This document shows, one piece after another, positions 18,526 to 27,829 of a stretch of 64,000 bases of DNA. The stretch lies in contig PACX01000005.1 in the NCBI GenBank assembly GCA_002702895.1, positions 1 through 64,000 of the forward strand, read 5' to 3'. Source of the DNA: Flavobacteriaceae bacterium (lineage in GTDB: Bacteria; Bacteroidota; Bacteroidia; Flavobacteriales; Flavobacteriaceae). The first letter of the stretch is position 1. The number at the start of each line of letters is the position of its first letter. Made by a program: the position numbers and the translations under genes. Under the pieces are notes generated by a model, which worked only from the letters and a program-made list of their open reading frames with translations, was not told where the DNA came from and did not search any database.

Positions 18526-19007
18526 TACCATTTTCAAAAATGCCAAAAGATTCTAGAATTTGGATATATCAATCAAATCGAAAATTTCTAGACATAGAAT
18601 TGAATGAAATTAATCATTCCATTAGTAATTTTTTAAAATCCTGGACAGCTCACGGTAATGAACTTCTTTCATCATATGAAATTAAATATGGTAGATTTAT
18701 TATTATAGCTTTAAATGAATTTGTTCATTCTGCTTCAGGTTGTTCTATTGATTCATGTATTCATTTCATTCAAGATTTAGAAAAAAAATATAAAATTGAT
18801 TTATTAGACAAGATGAATGTAGCATTTAAACAGGGAGAATATGTTACATACAAATCAATCAATGAATTTAAAGAATTAATTAAAAACAACTCTGTTTCTA
18901 AAAAAACTATAGTTTTTAATAATTTGGTTGTTGATATTTCTGATTATTTAGAAAATTGGGAAATTCCTGCAGAAAAAAGTTGGCACTCAAGATTCTTTAA
19001 TAAATGA
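18522..19007 (+). CDS. Conserved Bacteroidota protein of unknown function
   Basis: A 161-residue soluble protein without signal peptide or membrane segment. Recognisable conserved parts are RIWIYQSNRKF, SWTAHGNELLSSYEIKYGRFIIIALNE, and ASGCSIDSCIHFIQDLEKKY; it ends in ESWHSRFF-like residues. Homologues in flavobacteria are frequently called ABC transporter ATPase, but no Walker A, signature or Walker B motif is present, so I do not accept that name. It overlaps the CCG gene by 4 bases and so is translationally coupled to the redox module. Confidence 0.75.
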   Translation: MIPFSKMPKDSRIWIYQSNRKFLDIELNEINHSISNFLKSWTAHGNELLSSYEIKYGRFIIIALNEFVHSASGCSIDSCIHFIQDLEKKYKIDLLDKMNVAFKQGEYVTYKSINEFKELIKNNSVSKKTIVFNNLVVDISDYLENWEIPAEKSWHSRFFNK

Positions 19008-19064
19008 TTAATACACTTAATCTTAATTTTATTCAATAAATTAGGAATATAAATAAACTTATAA

Positions 19065-21971
19065 ATGAAATATTTTTTATCATTTTTTTCTCTATTCTTT
19101 TTATTATTTTCTACATACTCCCAAAGCCCCTTGTCAACTTTAGATTCAGATAATCAAAAAAAATGGGTTGATAGTGTTTACAATAGCTTAACAATTGATC
19201 AAAAAATAGGACAATTATTTACAATATGGGTAGCAAGTAAAGAGGGTAGTGAAAAAATGAATGAGATTTCAGAAATAATAAAAAAGAATCATCTTGGAGG
19301 TTTAATTTTTTCCTTAGGTAATTTAAAAGACCAAGCCATAGCAGCAAATAAATTTCAATCTGTTTCAAAAGTTCCTCTTTTAATAGGTATGGATGCAGAG
19401 TGGGGTATAGGTATGCGCTTAGATGATGCTTTTTCTTTTCCTTTTAACATGACTTTAGGGGCAATTGAAGATGACTCTTTAGTCTATGAAGTTGGTAAAA
19501 GAATAGGTTTACATGCTAAAAGGTTAGGAGTTCATATAAATTTTGCACCTGTAACTGATATAAATACGAATCCACAAAACCCAATAATTGGAAGTAGATC
19601 ATTTGGGGAAGACAAACTTAATGTTACTAAAAAATCATTGGCATATTTAAAAGGAATGCAATCTGAAGGTATAATGGGTTCAGCAAAGCATTTTCCAGGC
19701 CATGGAGATACTTCTAAAGACTCCCATAAAACACTTCCAATTATTAATTTTTCTTCAAAAAGAATACATGATATTGAACTTTATCCATACAAGGAATTAA
19801 TAAAGAATAATTTATCAGCTGTTATGGTAGCTCATATGGAAGTTCCTTCTTTAGAAAGATTACCTAAATTACCTTCTACTCTCTCTAAGAATATTGTAAC
19901 AAAAATTTTAAAAAAGAAATTGAAATTTAAAGGATTAGTGATTACTGATGCAATGGACATGAAAGGAGTTGTAGATTTCAATAAAGATGAATCAGCAGAT
20001 GTTAGTGCACTATTAGCAGGAAATGATATTTTATTGATGCCAGATAATTTAGATCAAAGTACAACAAGTATAAAAAAAGCTTTAAATACGGGTAAATTAA
20101 CTGAAAAGAGATTGGCAATTTCTGTAAAGAAAATCTTGATGGCAAAATATAAAGCAGGTTTAAATAAATTAAATGATATTAAACTTAAAAATCTAACTTC
20201 TGATCTTAACAATGAAGAAGACAAATTGTTGTTCGAAAAACTTGCTAAAAATTCAATAACTATAATTAAAAATGAAAATCAATTACTTCCATTAAAAGAT
20301 TTATCAAAAAAAATTGCTTACATAAAAATGGGTGATTCAAATTCAGATGAATTTTTTAAGATGTTAAATCATTATACTAAAGTAGAAAATATTGGAACTG
20401 ATGATTATGAATTAGATAAAATGATAAAAATATTAGACCCTTATGACTTAGTTATTATTGGTTTTCATAAGTCATACAAAAGTCCATTTGAAGATTACAG
20501 ATTTTCAAAGGAAGAAATTAGAGCTATTGAATTAATATCTCAGAAAAAAAATGTAGTCTTGGATGTATTTACTAAACCATATGCTTTAATAGATTTAGAT
20601 TTAAAAAACATCAAATCTATAGTTGTATCTTATCAAAATAATAATGTATTTCAAAGTATATCTTCTCAAATTATTTTTGGTGCTCTTTCTTCTAAAGGAA
20701 TTCTTCCAGTTTCAATTGGAAAAAACTTTCCTGTAAATTCACATATTAAAACTAATGTTTTAAATAGATTAAGTTATTCTAGTCCTAAGAATCAAGGTTT
20801 CGACACTTTTAAATTAAATAAAATAGATTCTATTGCTCGTTTTGCAATAAAAAAAAAAATGATTCCTGGAGCTCAAATTTTGGTAGCAAAGAATGGGGAT
20901 GTTATTTATAACAAATCTTTTGGATATAAAAAATACGAATCATCTAATAAGGTAAAATGGGATGATATATATGACTTAGCTTCATTGACTAAAATATTAT
21001 CTTCTGTTCCTCTTTTAATGAATGAGTATGAATTAGAGAATATTAATTTAGAAACTACTCTGTCAGATTTATTTCCAAATATGGATTTAAAAGACAAAAA
21101 AAGTATATCCATAAAAGAAATGCTTTCTCATCAAGCAGGTTTATTTCCTTGGATTCCATTTTATAAAAAAACAATTGATAGTTTAACAAATAAACCACTA
21201 TCAAATTGGTATAAATCGTCAAAAAAAGATGGTTACTCTATTAAATTAACTGACGAATTATTTTTAAAAGATGTTTTCCTTGACACTATTAATTCAAATA
21301 TTATAAATAGTGATCTTTCAGCTGATAAATTTTATGTGTATAGTGATTTGCCATATTATTTTATTAAAAATTTTTTAGAAAATAAAAACAAAAATAATTT
21401 AGATGATCAATTGAAGAAAATACTTTTATTAGATTTAGGTGCTAATAGAACTACTTATAACCCAACTCTTTCTTTTTCTAAAAGTAAAATAGTTCCATCC
21501 GAAATTGATAATTATTTTAGAAATACAACGCTGCATGGGTATGTACATGATATGGGTGCTGCTATGCAGGGTGGAATAGGTGGGCATGCAGGTTTATTTT
21601 CAAATTCTAATGATGTCGCTAAAATTATGCAAATGTACCTTCAGGGTGGGTATTATGGTGGTAAAAGGTTTTTTAAGACCTCGACAATAAATGATTTTAA
21701 TACTTGTTATTTTTGTGAAAATAATAATAGAAGAGGAATTGGGTTTGATAAACCTCAGTTAGATAATAGTAAACCTACTTGTGGATGCGTTCCTATGTCT
21801 AGTTTTGGACATTCTGGTTTTACTGGTACATATACATGGGCTGATCCTGAAAATAAAATTGTGTATGTTTTTTTATCTAACAGGACTTTTCCAACTATGG
21901 AAAATAAAATGTTATATAAATATAATATTAGAACTGAAATACAAAGGGTTATATATGAATCATTTAATTAA
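19065..21971 (+). CDS. NagZ-type glycoside hydrolase family 3 fused to a serine hydrolase (beta-lactamase fold)
   Basis: A signal peptide (to about residue 20) precedes a GH3 N-terminal domain. That domain has the NagZ signature KHFPGHGDTSKDSH (208-221) and the nucleophile D295 in VITDAMDMKG, which indicates beta-N-acetylglucosaminidase activity on wall muropeptides. The GH3 C-terminal region continues to about 560. From about 580 a class C beta-lactamase/transpeptidase-like domain follows, with S640-x-x-K643 (SLTK), a YSD segment in YVYSDLPYYF and HSGFTGT near the C-terminus. Such two-domain proteins are known in Bacteroidota; the second domain may be an esterase or peptidase. It is 10 bases upstream of bshA. 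Confidence 0.88.
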   Translation: MKYFLSFFSLFFLLFSTYSQSPLSTLDSDNQKKWVDSVYNSLTIDQKIGQLFTIWVASKEGSEKMNEISEIIKKNHLGGLIFSLGNLKDQAIAANKFQSVSKVPLLIGMDAEWGIGMRLDDAFSFPFNMTLGAIEDDSLVYEVGKRIGLHAKRLGVHINFAPVTDINTNPQNPIIGSRSFGEDKLNVTKKSLAYLKGMQSEGIMGSAKHFPGHGDTSKDSHKTLPIINFSSKRIHDIELYPYKELIKNNLSAVMVAHMEVPSLERLPKLPSTLSKNIVTKILKKKLKFKGLVITDAMDMKGVVDFNKDESADVSALLAGNDILLMPDNLDQSTTSIKKALNTGKLTEKRLAISVKKILMAKYKAGLNKLNDIKLKNLTSDLNNEEDKLLFEKLAKNSITIIKNENQLLPLKDLSKKIAYIKMGDSNSDEFFKMLNHYTKVENIGTDDYELDKMIKILDPYDLVIIGFHKSYKSPFEDYRFSKEEIRAIELISQKKNVVLDVFTKPYALIDLDLKNIKSIVVSYQNNNVFQSISSQIIFGALSSKGILPVSIGKNFPVNSHIKTNVLNRLSYSSPKNQGFDTFKLNKIDSIARFAIKKKMIPGAQILVAKNGDVIYNKSFGYKKYESSNKVKWDDIYDLASLTKILSSVPLLMNEYELENINLETTLSDLFPNMDLKDKKSISIKEMLSHQAGLFPWIPFYKKTIDSLTNKPLSNWYKSSKKDGYSIKLTDELFLKDVFLDTINSNIINSDLSADKFYVYSDLPYYFIKNFLENKNKNNLDDQLKKILLLDLGANRTTYNPTLSFSKSKIVPSEIDNYFRNTTLHGYVHDMGAAMQGGIGGHAGLFSNSNDVAKIMQMYLQGGYYGGKRFFKTSTINDFNTCYFCENNNRRGIGFDKPQLDNSKPTCGCVPMSSFGHSGFTGTYTWADPENKIVYVFLSNRTFPTMENKMLYKYNIRTEIQRVIYESFN

Positions 21972-21980
21972 TATCTATAA

Positions 21981-23111
21981 ATGAAAATAGCAATAGTTTG
22001 TTATCCGACTTTTGGTGGTAGTGGAGTTCTTGCTACTGAACTTGGAATGTCTTTAGCTGATCATGGTCATGAACTTCATTTTATTGCTTACAAGAAACCT
22101 GTGAGATTAAAGGATTCAGAAGAAAACATTTTTTTTCATGAAGTTAAAGTTCCAGAGTATCCTCTTTTTAATTTTCAACCCTATGAATTAGCATTATCAA
22201 CAAAATTAGTTGAAGTTATAAAATTTTATTCTATTGACTTGATGCATGTTCATTATGCTATTCCTCATGCGTATGCAGCTTATATGGCTAAGAAGATGTT
22301 AAAGGATCAAGGTCTTAAAATACCTATTGTAACAACTTTACATGGTACTGATATAACTCTAGTTGGAAATCATCCTTTTTACAAGACAGCAGTTAATTTT
22401 AGCATTAACAAATCAGATATAGTTACTTGTGTTTCTGAAAGTTTAAAAAAAGATACTTTAGATCAATTTGAGATTTACAAAAATATTGATGTAGTACCTA
22501 ATTTTATTGATATTTCAAAATATAAGATACAACAAAAATTATGTCATGTAGAAAATCCAGCTCCCAGTAAAGAACTTATAATCACTCATATAAGTAACTT
22601 TAGGCCAGTAAAAAATGTAAAGAATGTCATTCAGATTTTTTATAATGTTCAACAAAAAATATCTGCAAAACTTATGATGATTGGAGAGGGTCCAGATAAA
22701 GAAATGGCAGAAAATCTTTGTAGAGATCTATCTATTGAAAATAAAGTTCATTTTTTGGGTAATACTAATCAAGTAGAAAAAAACTTATGTCACTCAGATT
22801 TATTTTTACTTCCATCCACAACAGAAAGTTTTGGTTTAGCTGCACTTGAAGCTATGGCAAGTAAGGTGCCTGTTATATCATCAAATGCTGGTGGTCTACC
22901 AGAAATTAATATTCATGGTAAAACAGGTTATATAAGTGATGCAAATGATATCAAATCCATGTCTGATTATGCTATTTCTATAATAGAAGATCCTAAGGTG
23001 CTAGAAGAATTTAAAATCAGGGCATTTAATAAAGCAGAATTATACGATATTAATAAAGTTGTGCCTATTTATGAGAAGATCTATTCAAAGGCTTTAAAAC
23101 AGCTCAAATAG
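21981..23111 (+). CDS. bshA: N-acetyl-alpha-D-glucosaminyl L-malate synthase BshA
   Basis: A GT4-family glycosyltransferase that joins UDP-GlcNAc and L-malate in the first step of bacillithiol synthesis. The start KIAIVCYPTFGGSGVLATELG is diagnostic for BshA, followed by HVHYAIPHA, TTLHGTDITLVG, ISNFRPVKN and the donor-binding PSTTESFGLAALEAMA and NAGGLPEIN. The length of 376 residues is normal. BshB and BshC, the later steps, are not in the window. Its end overlaps the convergent Dabb gene by 8 bases. Confidence 0.93.
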   Translation: MKIAIVCYPTFGGSGVLATELGMSLADHGHELHFIAYKKPVRLKDSEENIFFHEVKVPEYPLFNFQPYELALSTKLVEVIKFYSIDLMHVHYAIPHAYAAYMAKKMLKDQGLKIPIVTTLHGTDITLVGNHPFYKTAVNFSINKSDIVTCVSESLKKDTLDQFEIYKNIDVVPNFIDISKYKIQQKLCHVENPAPSKELIITHISNFRPVKNVKNVIQIFYNVQQKISAKLMMIGEGPDKEMAENLCRDLSIENKVHFLGNTNQVEKNLCHSDLFLLPSTTESFGLAALEAMASKVPVISSNAGGLPEINIHGKTGYISDANDIKSMSDYAISIIEDPKVLEEFKIRAFNKAELYDINKVVPIYEKIYSKALKQLK

Positions 23112-23508
23112 GCTCCTTCATTGAATCATAAACTCTAACTTTCTTCCAAAGGTGTTTTGCTTGATCTATAAATATAAGATGGGTTGGATCATCTTGATAC
23201 AGTCTCTGTGCCTCCAATGATGGAAATGTTAATATCATACAATAATCATAAGAATTATCAATTACATCTCTTTTTGCTGTATTGCCAGGTTTTCCTAAGT
23301 GTTTTTTTACTGCAAGTTTATTAGTGGAAATCAATCTCTTTATGGCTTTTTCAAAAACTTTTTTATCATCTTCACTTTCAGGATTATTTAACCAAAAATA
23401 AACGGAATGAATTAGTACACCCTCAATCATTTCAGATTTTTTTTCCGAAGGATTACAACTAGTAATAAATATTAGTAGTATTATTAGAAGTGAATTTTGT
23501 ATTTTCAT
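23104..23508 (-). CDS. Dabb (stress-responsive A/B barrel) domain lipoprotein
   Basis: From the ATG at 23508, a short lipoprotein signal ends in LLIFITSC, followed by a dimeric alpha/beta-barrel Dabb domain. Typical parts are LIHSVYFWLNNPESEDDKKVFEKAI, NSYDYCMILTFPSLEAQRLYQDDPTHLIFID. Dabb proteins vary in function; a lipid-anchored version is common in Bacteroidota but its role is unknown. A longer frame starts at 23529, but the internal Met gives the better lipoprotein signal. Confidence 0.8.
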   Translation of the reverse strand: MKIQNSLLIILLIFITSCNPSEKKSEMIEGVLIHSVYFWLNNPESEDDKKVFEKAIKRLISTNKLAVKKHLGKPGNTAKRDVIDNSYDYCMILTFPSLEAQRLYQDDPTHLIFIDQAKHLWKKVRVYDSMKEPI

Positions 23509-23550
23509 AATTAAAGATTTATATAACACTAAATTAATATTTAAAATTTT

Positions 23551-24528
23551 ATGATGAAATTAAATAAAAATCCTAGCAATATTATATACATAATTTTTTT
23601 ATTATTCTTTCAGTTATTCTTTTCACAAAATCAAACAAGAGAACCTATTAATATTAATGGAACTACAGCCGACTATGTGAACGAAACCTATGGACATCAT
23701 CAAAGAAATAAATTTGATATTTGGCTGGCTAAATCAGACAAACCAACTCCATTAGTTATTTACATTCATGGTGGAGGTTTTGGTTCAGGTGACAAATCAA
23801 AATTTTATAAATCAAAAGAATTAGTAAAGTTTCTTGAGAAAGGAATTTCTGTTGCTACAATTAATTACAGATTTCAAAAACACAAACCATATGGGATTTT
23901 AGCTAGTTTAAACGATTCGAAAAGATGCCTTCAGTTTATAAGGTATCATGCTGACAAGTACAATATTGATAAAAGTAGGATAGGAATCTACGGATCCTCA
24001 GCGGGTGCTGGCACTTCGCTCTGGATAGCTTTTTCCAATGATATGGCAGATTTAGATAATTCAGATCCTATTCTGCGAGAATCCACAAGAATATCATGTG
24101 TGGGTGCCCTTGCTACTCAAGCAACTTATGATTTTTTTAAATGGCCAGAAATATTAAATCTTCCTGAGGAATTAATGTTAATCGCTAATACTGAAAGAAG
24201 AATTGCAAAAGCTTTTGGACTAAAACATGAGGAAGGAATGGACTTGAAAAGTTATAAGAAAATTATTGAAGAATTAGATTTTTTAGAAAAAATTGATAAG
24301 AATGACCCACCTATGTTTGTTTTTAATAATCAAAAAGGAGGAATTCCTGTGACTAATGGTCAGATGAATCATCATCCTTTACATGCAAAAGCTTTAAAAG
24401 ACAAAGCAGATAGTGAAGGTTTGGAGTCTATTGTATATGCTCCAAAAATTCAAATTAAAGATCCTTCAGGAATTACGTTAGTAGATTTTTTTATAAAAAA
24501 ATTAAAATATTCTTATAAAGGATTATAA
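23551..24528 (+). CDS. Secreted alpha/beta hydrolase (carboxylesterase-like)
   Basis: The protein has a signal peptide (about residues 1-25, ending LFFSQ) and an alpha/beta-hydrolase fold. The oxyanion-hole motif HGGGFGSGDKS and the nucleophile in GIYGSSAGAGTSLW (GxSxG) are clear. The HxxxH-like MNHHPLHAKAL at the C-terminus may hold the catalytic His. The family (BD-FAE/esterase-lipase) cleaves small esters, sometimes sugar acetyl or feruloyl groups. Its 3' end overlaps the convergent penicillin acylase gene by 16 bases. Confidence 0.82.
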   Translation: MMKLNKNPSNIIYIIFLLFFQLFFSQNQTREPININGTTADYVNETYGHHQRNKFDIWLAKSDKPTPLVIYIHGGGFGSGDKSKFYKSKELVKFLEKGISVATINYRFQKHKPYGILASLNDSKRCLQFIRYHADKYNIDKSRIGIYGSSAGAGTSLWIAFSNDMADLDNSDPILRESTRISCVGALATQATYDFFKWPEILNLPEELMLIANTERRIAKAFGLKHEEGMDLKSYKKIIEELDFLEKIDKNDPPMFVFNNQKGGIPVTNGQMNHHPLHAKALKDKADSEGLESIVYAPKIQIKDPSGITLVDFFIKKLKYSYKGL

Positions 24529-26573
24529 ATTCTTTTTGATTTTGAATAAATTTCATCTTTATCAAATGTCATTTTTTTTGTTTTAAAACTAGAAAGAAGT
24601 TCCATTTGATCATTGTAATGTGGAGATTTTGGATCATCACTTGTCCCATATGGTGAAACAGATTCATATTCAGGTCCATTTTCTGTAAACCTTACTAATC
24701 CCACATATGATTCTCCGTGACTAATTTTTATTTTACCATTTTCATGTTTTACTCCCCTCATTGCAGTTATAACATCTGGAAGTCCAAAAATCGGAATTTC
24801 TTTATTTCCTCTTACCAATTTCTGAAAATCACCTAATTTAATTTTTGTGGTACCAAAATTTTTAATCATATCAATTTTTACATTTTTTAAACACTCATAT
24901 AATATTTCTTTTGAAACTAATTTTCCTTTAACAGCTTTTTTATAATTTTTACTTAAATTATAATACATCATACCAAAAGTTCCAGCTCCAAAAGAATCAG
25001 CATCAGCTTTTCTATCCCAATTTTGAATAGATTTCAATAATTCTGAAACTTCAGAATAATTTTCAGGATTCATTTTAAAGACGTTATTAATATCAACATA
25101 ATTATAATTCATTGGAGTTGGAAAAGTCCTGTCGTTTTTAATTTTTTTAAATGTTTCGTAGTCTATTTTTTCATATGATTCAATCAATTCCAAAAGTCTT
25201 GTGCTTCTATTATTATCATAAAGTTCATAACCCATTGTTTTTGAAAAGTTTTCAGCTTTTGGATTTTCACTTTTTTCGGTTGATTTAAATGGAGAATGAT
25301 TTGCATTATAAACAAAACCAGATTTAGGGTTCAATACTTGAGGAAGTTCCTCAACTTTGTAATATTCATTCCATAGAGTTTTTTTTGTATTTCCAGGAAC
25401 TACTTTTTTCCAATTATAATTTTCATTTCTTTTGGGAATAATTCCGTTTGATATATAAAAAATTGTATCGTTTTTGTCTGCGTATCCAATATTATAACCA
25501 GGCAAATTTCTTGTTTTAAGTATATTATAGAATTCTGAAAATGATTTTGCTTTATTCATTTTCCACCATTGCTCAAGAGATTTTATATTGTATAAAGAGG
25601 GAGTTCTCACTGAATAATATCCAGTATCATTTTTTAATGTAGGTCCATAAAGACTCTTATAAAATTTGCGACGAATTTTAATAGAAACTCCTAAAATATT
25701 TATATATGCTTTAGCTTTTTTTATTTCTAATTTAAATTCCTGTCCATCAATTATGTATATATTTTTTTTTCTTGAATGCATTTGAAGTTTAAAAATATCA
25801 GCTTTATCTGGTAAATTCACCGTATGTGTCCATGCAAGATTTTTATTAACTCCAATTAAAATACATGGCGCCCCTGCGAAAGTTGCACCAATTATATTTG
25901 TTCCTTCCTCACTAATTAGATGTGCTTCGTACCATGATGTAGGACCATCAAATGGTTGATGAGGATTAATTGCAAGAAATGTTTCTTTTTTTCCAATTTT
26001 ATTAGAATTTAATGCAATGGCATTTGATCCATTCATATTGTTTTCAAAAACAAAGTCAGAATTAACCTTGTTTTCAAATATGTTTCTAACTAATTTATCT
26101 GCGCCATTAGCTATAAATAACTGTAAAAATGAATATCTAGCCATTTTTTTAGGCGTTATTGGAAAAAGTTTTTTTACCAAAATCTTTTCTGGATAAGTCT
26201 TAGCATATTTATTAATCCCTTCACAGTAGGCTTCTAAAATTTTAATAAACTCAGGGCTTAATGTATTATATAATCTATCTACAGTTTCTTTAGATTCGAT
26301 TACTTGTGTAATAAGATCTGCTCCTGCACCTTTTATACCTATATATTTACTTAACAATCCATTCCCCGCTAAGTAGCCTTCTTGGATTGTTTTAAAATCA
26401 TCCTCACTATGTGCCCAGGCTAAACCATATGCTACATCAGCATCTGTTTTACCATAGATGTGAGGAACACCATAATTATCTCTAACGATATCAATATTTT
26501 TAGGATTGATTTGCGATAGGATAGAGGCTGAGTTTATAAATAAAATAAATAAAAATAAATAGTTTTTTTTCAT
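24513..26573 (-). CDS. Penicillin acylase family protein (Ntn hydrolase)
   Basis: A 686-residue exported protein (signal to about residue 21) of the penicillin/acyl-homoserine-lactone/choloylglycine acylase group, which is cleaved autocatalytically into two chains. The new N-terminal Ser is S183 in NGSNAIAL. IVRDNYGVPHIYGKTDADVAYGLAWAHSEDDF is the typical chain-alpha start, and FAGAPCILIGVNKNLAWTHTVN follows in chain beta. The substrate may be acyl amides such as N-acyl amino acids, AHLs or acylated peptides; the sequence does not tell which. It is divergent from dgkA and convergent with the esterase. Confidence 0.88.
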   Translation of the reverse strand: MKKNYLFLFILFINSASILSQINPKNIDIVRDNYGVPHIYGKTDADVAYGLAWAHSEDDFKTIQEGYLAGNGLLSKYIGIKGAGADLITQVIESKETVDRLYNTLSPEFIKILEAYCEGINKYAKTYPEKILVKKLFPITPKKMARYSFLQLFIANGADKLVRNIFENKVNSDFVFENNMNGSNAIALNSNKIGKKETFLAINPHQPFDGPTSWYEAHLISEEGTNIIGATFAGAPCILIGVNKNLAWTHTVNLPDKADIFKLQMHSRKKNIYIIDGQEFKLEIKKAKAYINILGVSIKIRRKFYKSLYGPTLKNDTGYYSVRTPSLYNIKSLEQWWKMNKAKSFSEFYNILKTRNLPGYNIGYADKNDTIFYISNGIIPKRNENYNWKKVVPGNTKKTLWNEYYKVEELPQVLNPKSGFVYNANHSPFKSTEKSENPKAENFSKTMGYELYDNNRSTRLLELIESYEKIDYETFKKIKNDRTFPTPMNYNYVDINNVFKMNPENYSEVSELLKSIQNWDRKADADSFGAGTFGMMYYNLSKNYKKAVKGKLVSKEILYECLKNVKIDMIKNFGTTKIKLGDFQKLVRGNKEIPIFGLPDVITAMRGVKHENGKIKISHGESYVGLVRFTENGPEYESVSPYGTSDDPKSPHYNDQMELLSSFKTKKMTFDKDEIYSKSKRIYNPL

Positions 26574-26661
26574 AACAATATTATTATCAACAACTATACC
26601 ATATTCATATAATTTTTGGCTTAATTTCTTGTATAAAAATAATCATATATTAGTAATACAA

Positions 26662-27036
26662 ATGAAAAAGTTTATTTTAGGAAGATTTAAAGCTATATGC
26701 TATTCAATTACTGGAGCATTACATTTAATTAAAACAGAAAATGCTATTCAAGCTCAGTTGTTTTTTTCGCTTTGTTTTGTAGTTGCTGGTTTTTATTTTG
26801 AAATTTCTAAAATTGAATGGATGTTTCAAATACTTGCAATAGGAATGATTTTATTTTCTGAAGCTTTAAATACTGCAATAGAAAAAATTTCTGATTTCAT
26901 TCACCCAGATTACAATAAAAAAATTGGATTAATTAAAGATATTTCTGCAGGCTCAGTTTTCTTTTCAGTTGTTTTTGGATTGATAGTTGCTTTGCTGATA
27001 TACTATCCTAAAATTTCCTTATTTATATTATTTTAG
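26662..27036 (+). CDS. dgkA: Diacylglycerol kinase (DgkA-like)
   Basis: A small integral-membrane lipid kinase of about 124 residues with three helices. The conserved Glu-rich core is SEALNTAIEKISDFI with the Asn/Glu/Asp residues of the active site, and the N-terminal amphipathic RFKAICYSITGALHLIKTENAIQAQLF fits the family. In many bacteria outside Proteobacteria such proteins phosphorylate undecaprenol; which lipid is used here is not known. I choose the ATG at 26662 over an upstream one at 26629. The 3' end overlaps the next gene by 14 bases, convergently. Confidence 0.88.
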   Translation: MKKFILGRFKAICYSITGALHLIKTENAIQAQLFFSLCFVVAGFYFEISKIEWMFQILAIGMILFSEALNTAIEKISDFIHPDYNKKIGLIKDISAGSVFFSVVFGLIVALLIYYPKISLFILF

Positions 27037-27763
27037 GAATAATAGCTTTCCTGTTCAGTGGGTAGTCTTTAAAATTATCTTTATACCATTTGTGATGTGA
27101 AATTGCTCTTGGAACTAGATTTATAAAAGTCCATATAAAAAATGATAAGCTACCAAGATTTAATGTAATAATCGCAAATCCTAACCATTCTATTATTTCA
27201 CCAAAAAAATTTGGACAGGAAATATAATTAAATAATCCTCCATTTGGTATTACATATTTATTATCCATATTTTCCTCTCTTAAACTGATTAATTTATTAT
27301 CTGATTTTATGTTTATTACTAATCCAACAAAGAAAATTACAAGTCCAAATATTAAAATGTAGTAATTGATTTCTAAATAGTTTGTGTTAGAAAGAAAATA
27401 TCCATTAATTAATCCATTAATGATATTAAAAAATAATGCTGAAGCAGCAATTATTAATGGCATTCTCTTTCCCTTAGTTTTAATTTTTAATGGATAAATT
27501 ATTGTTCTATTAAAATAATGTAATATCCATAATAAAATAAATATGGTATTTATTGTGTAAATGTTTGAACTAAAAATAAAGTAATACAAGGGACAAACTA
27601 TTAATGCAGGAAATTCCATTAATATCCATCCAATCTTATTGCTTATTGTTATTCCCCATTTTAAAGAAGTATGTCTTCCATATGGAGCTTTTATTTTAAT
27701 TAAAATTGGAAATAATAGAATTCCGATAAGAATCCAAATTAATGTTAATGTACTTATTTCCAT
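27023..27763 (-). CDS. Steroid 5-alpha-reductase C-terminal-like membrane protein
   Basis: This is a roughly 246-residue protein with six to seven membrane helices. The C-terminal half has the family signature: YVIPNGGLFNYISCPNFFGEIIEWLGFAI, then ISHHKWYKDNFKDYPLNRKAIIPKII. The same fold is used by 5-alpha reductases and related NADPH-dependent enoyl or sterol reductases. The natural substrate in bacteria is unclear. The start is the ATG at 27763; a GTG at 27784 lies inside the terminator of the susCD operon and is unlikely. No space is left for a separate promoter beyond the terminator, so expression may depend on read-through. Confidence 0.78.
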   Translation of the reverse strand: MEISTLTLIWILIGILLFPILIKIKAPYGRHTSLKWGITISNKIGWILMEFPALIVCPLYYFIFSSNIYTINTIFILLWILHYFNRTIIYPLKIKTKGKRMPLIIAASALFFNIINGLINGYFLSNTNYLEINYYILIFGLVIFFVGLVINIKSDNKLISLREENMDNKYVIPNGGLFNYISCPNFFGEIIEWLGFAIITLNLGSLSFFIWTFINLVPRAISHHKWYKDNFKDYPLNRKAIIPKII

Positions 27764-27769
27764 AATAAA

Positions 27770-27804
27770 TAAAAAAAAACCCACTAACTAAAGTGGGCTT
27801 TTTT
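27770..27804 (-). terminator. Intrinsic terminator of the susCD operon
   Basis: The stem CCCACT (27780-27785) with AGTGGG (27792-27797), extended by flanking A/T pairs, is followed on the minus strand by a run of nine Ts. It lies 26 bases past the susD stop and is the strongest terminator-like hairpin I see in the window. The A-run/T-run symmetry makes it potentially bidirectional. Confidence 0.8.
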
Positions 27805-27829
27805 AGAATATCTTGGTTAGATTAAGATA

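Noticed and set aside
18522-19007. ABC transporter ATPase label for the conserved protein
   Set aside because: No Walker A, signature or Walker B motif can be found in its 161 residues.
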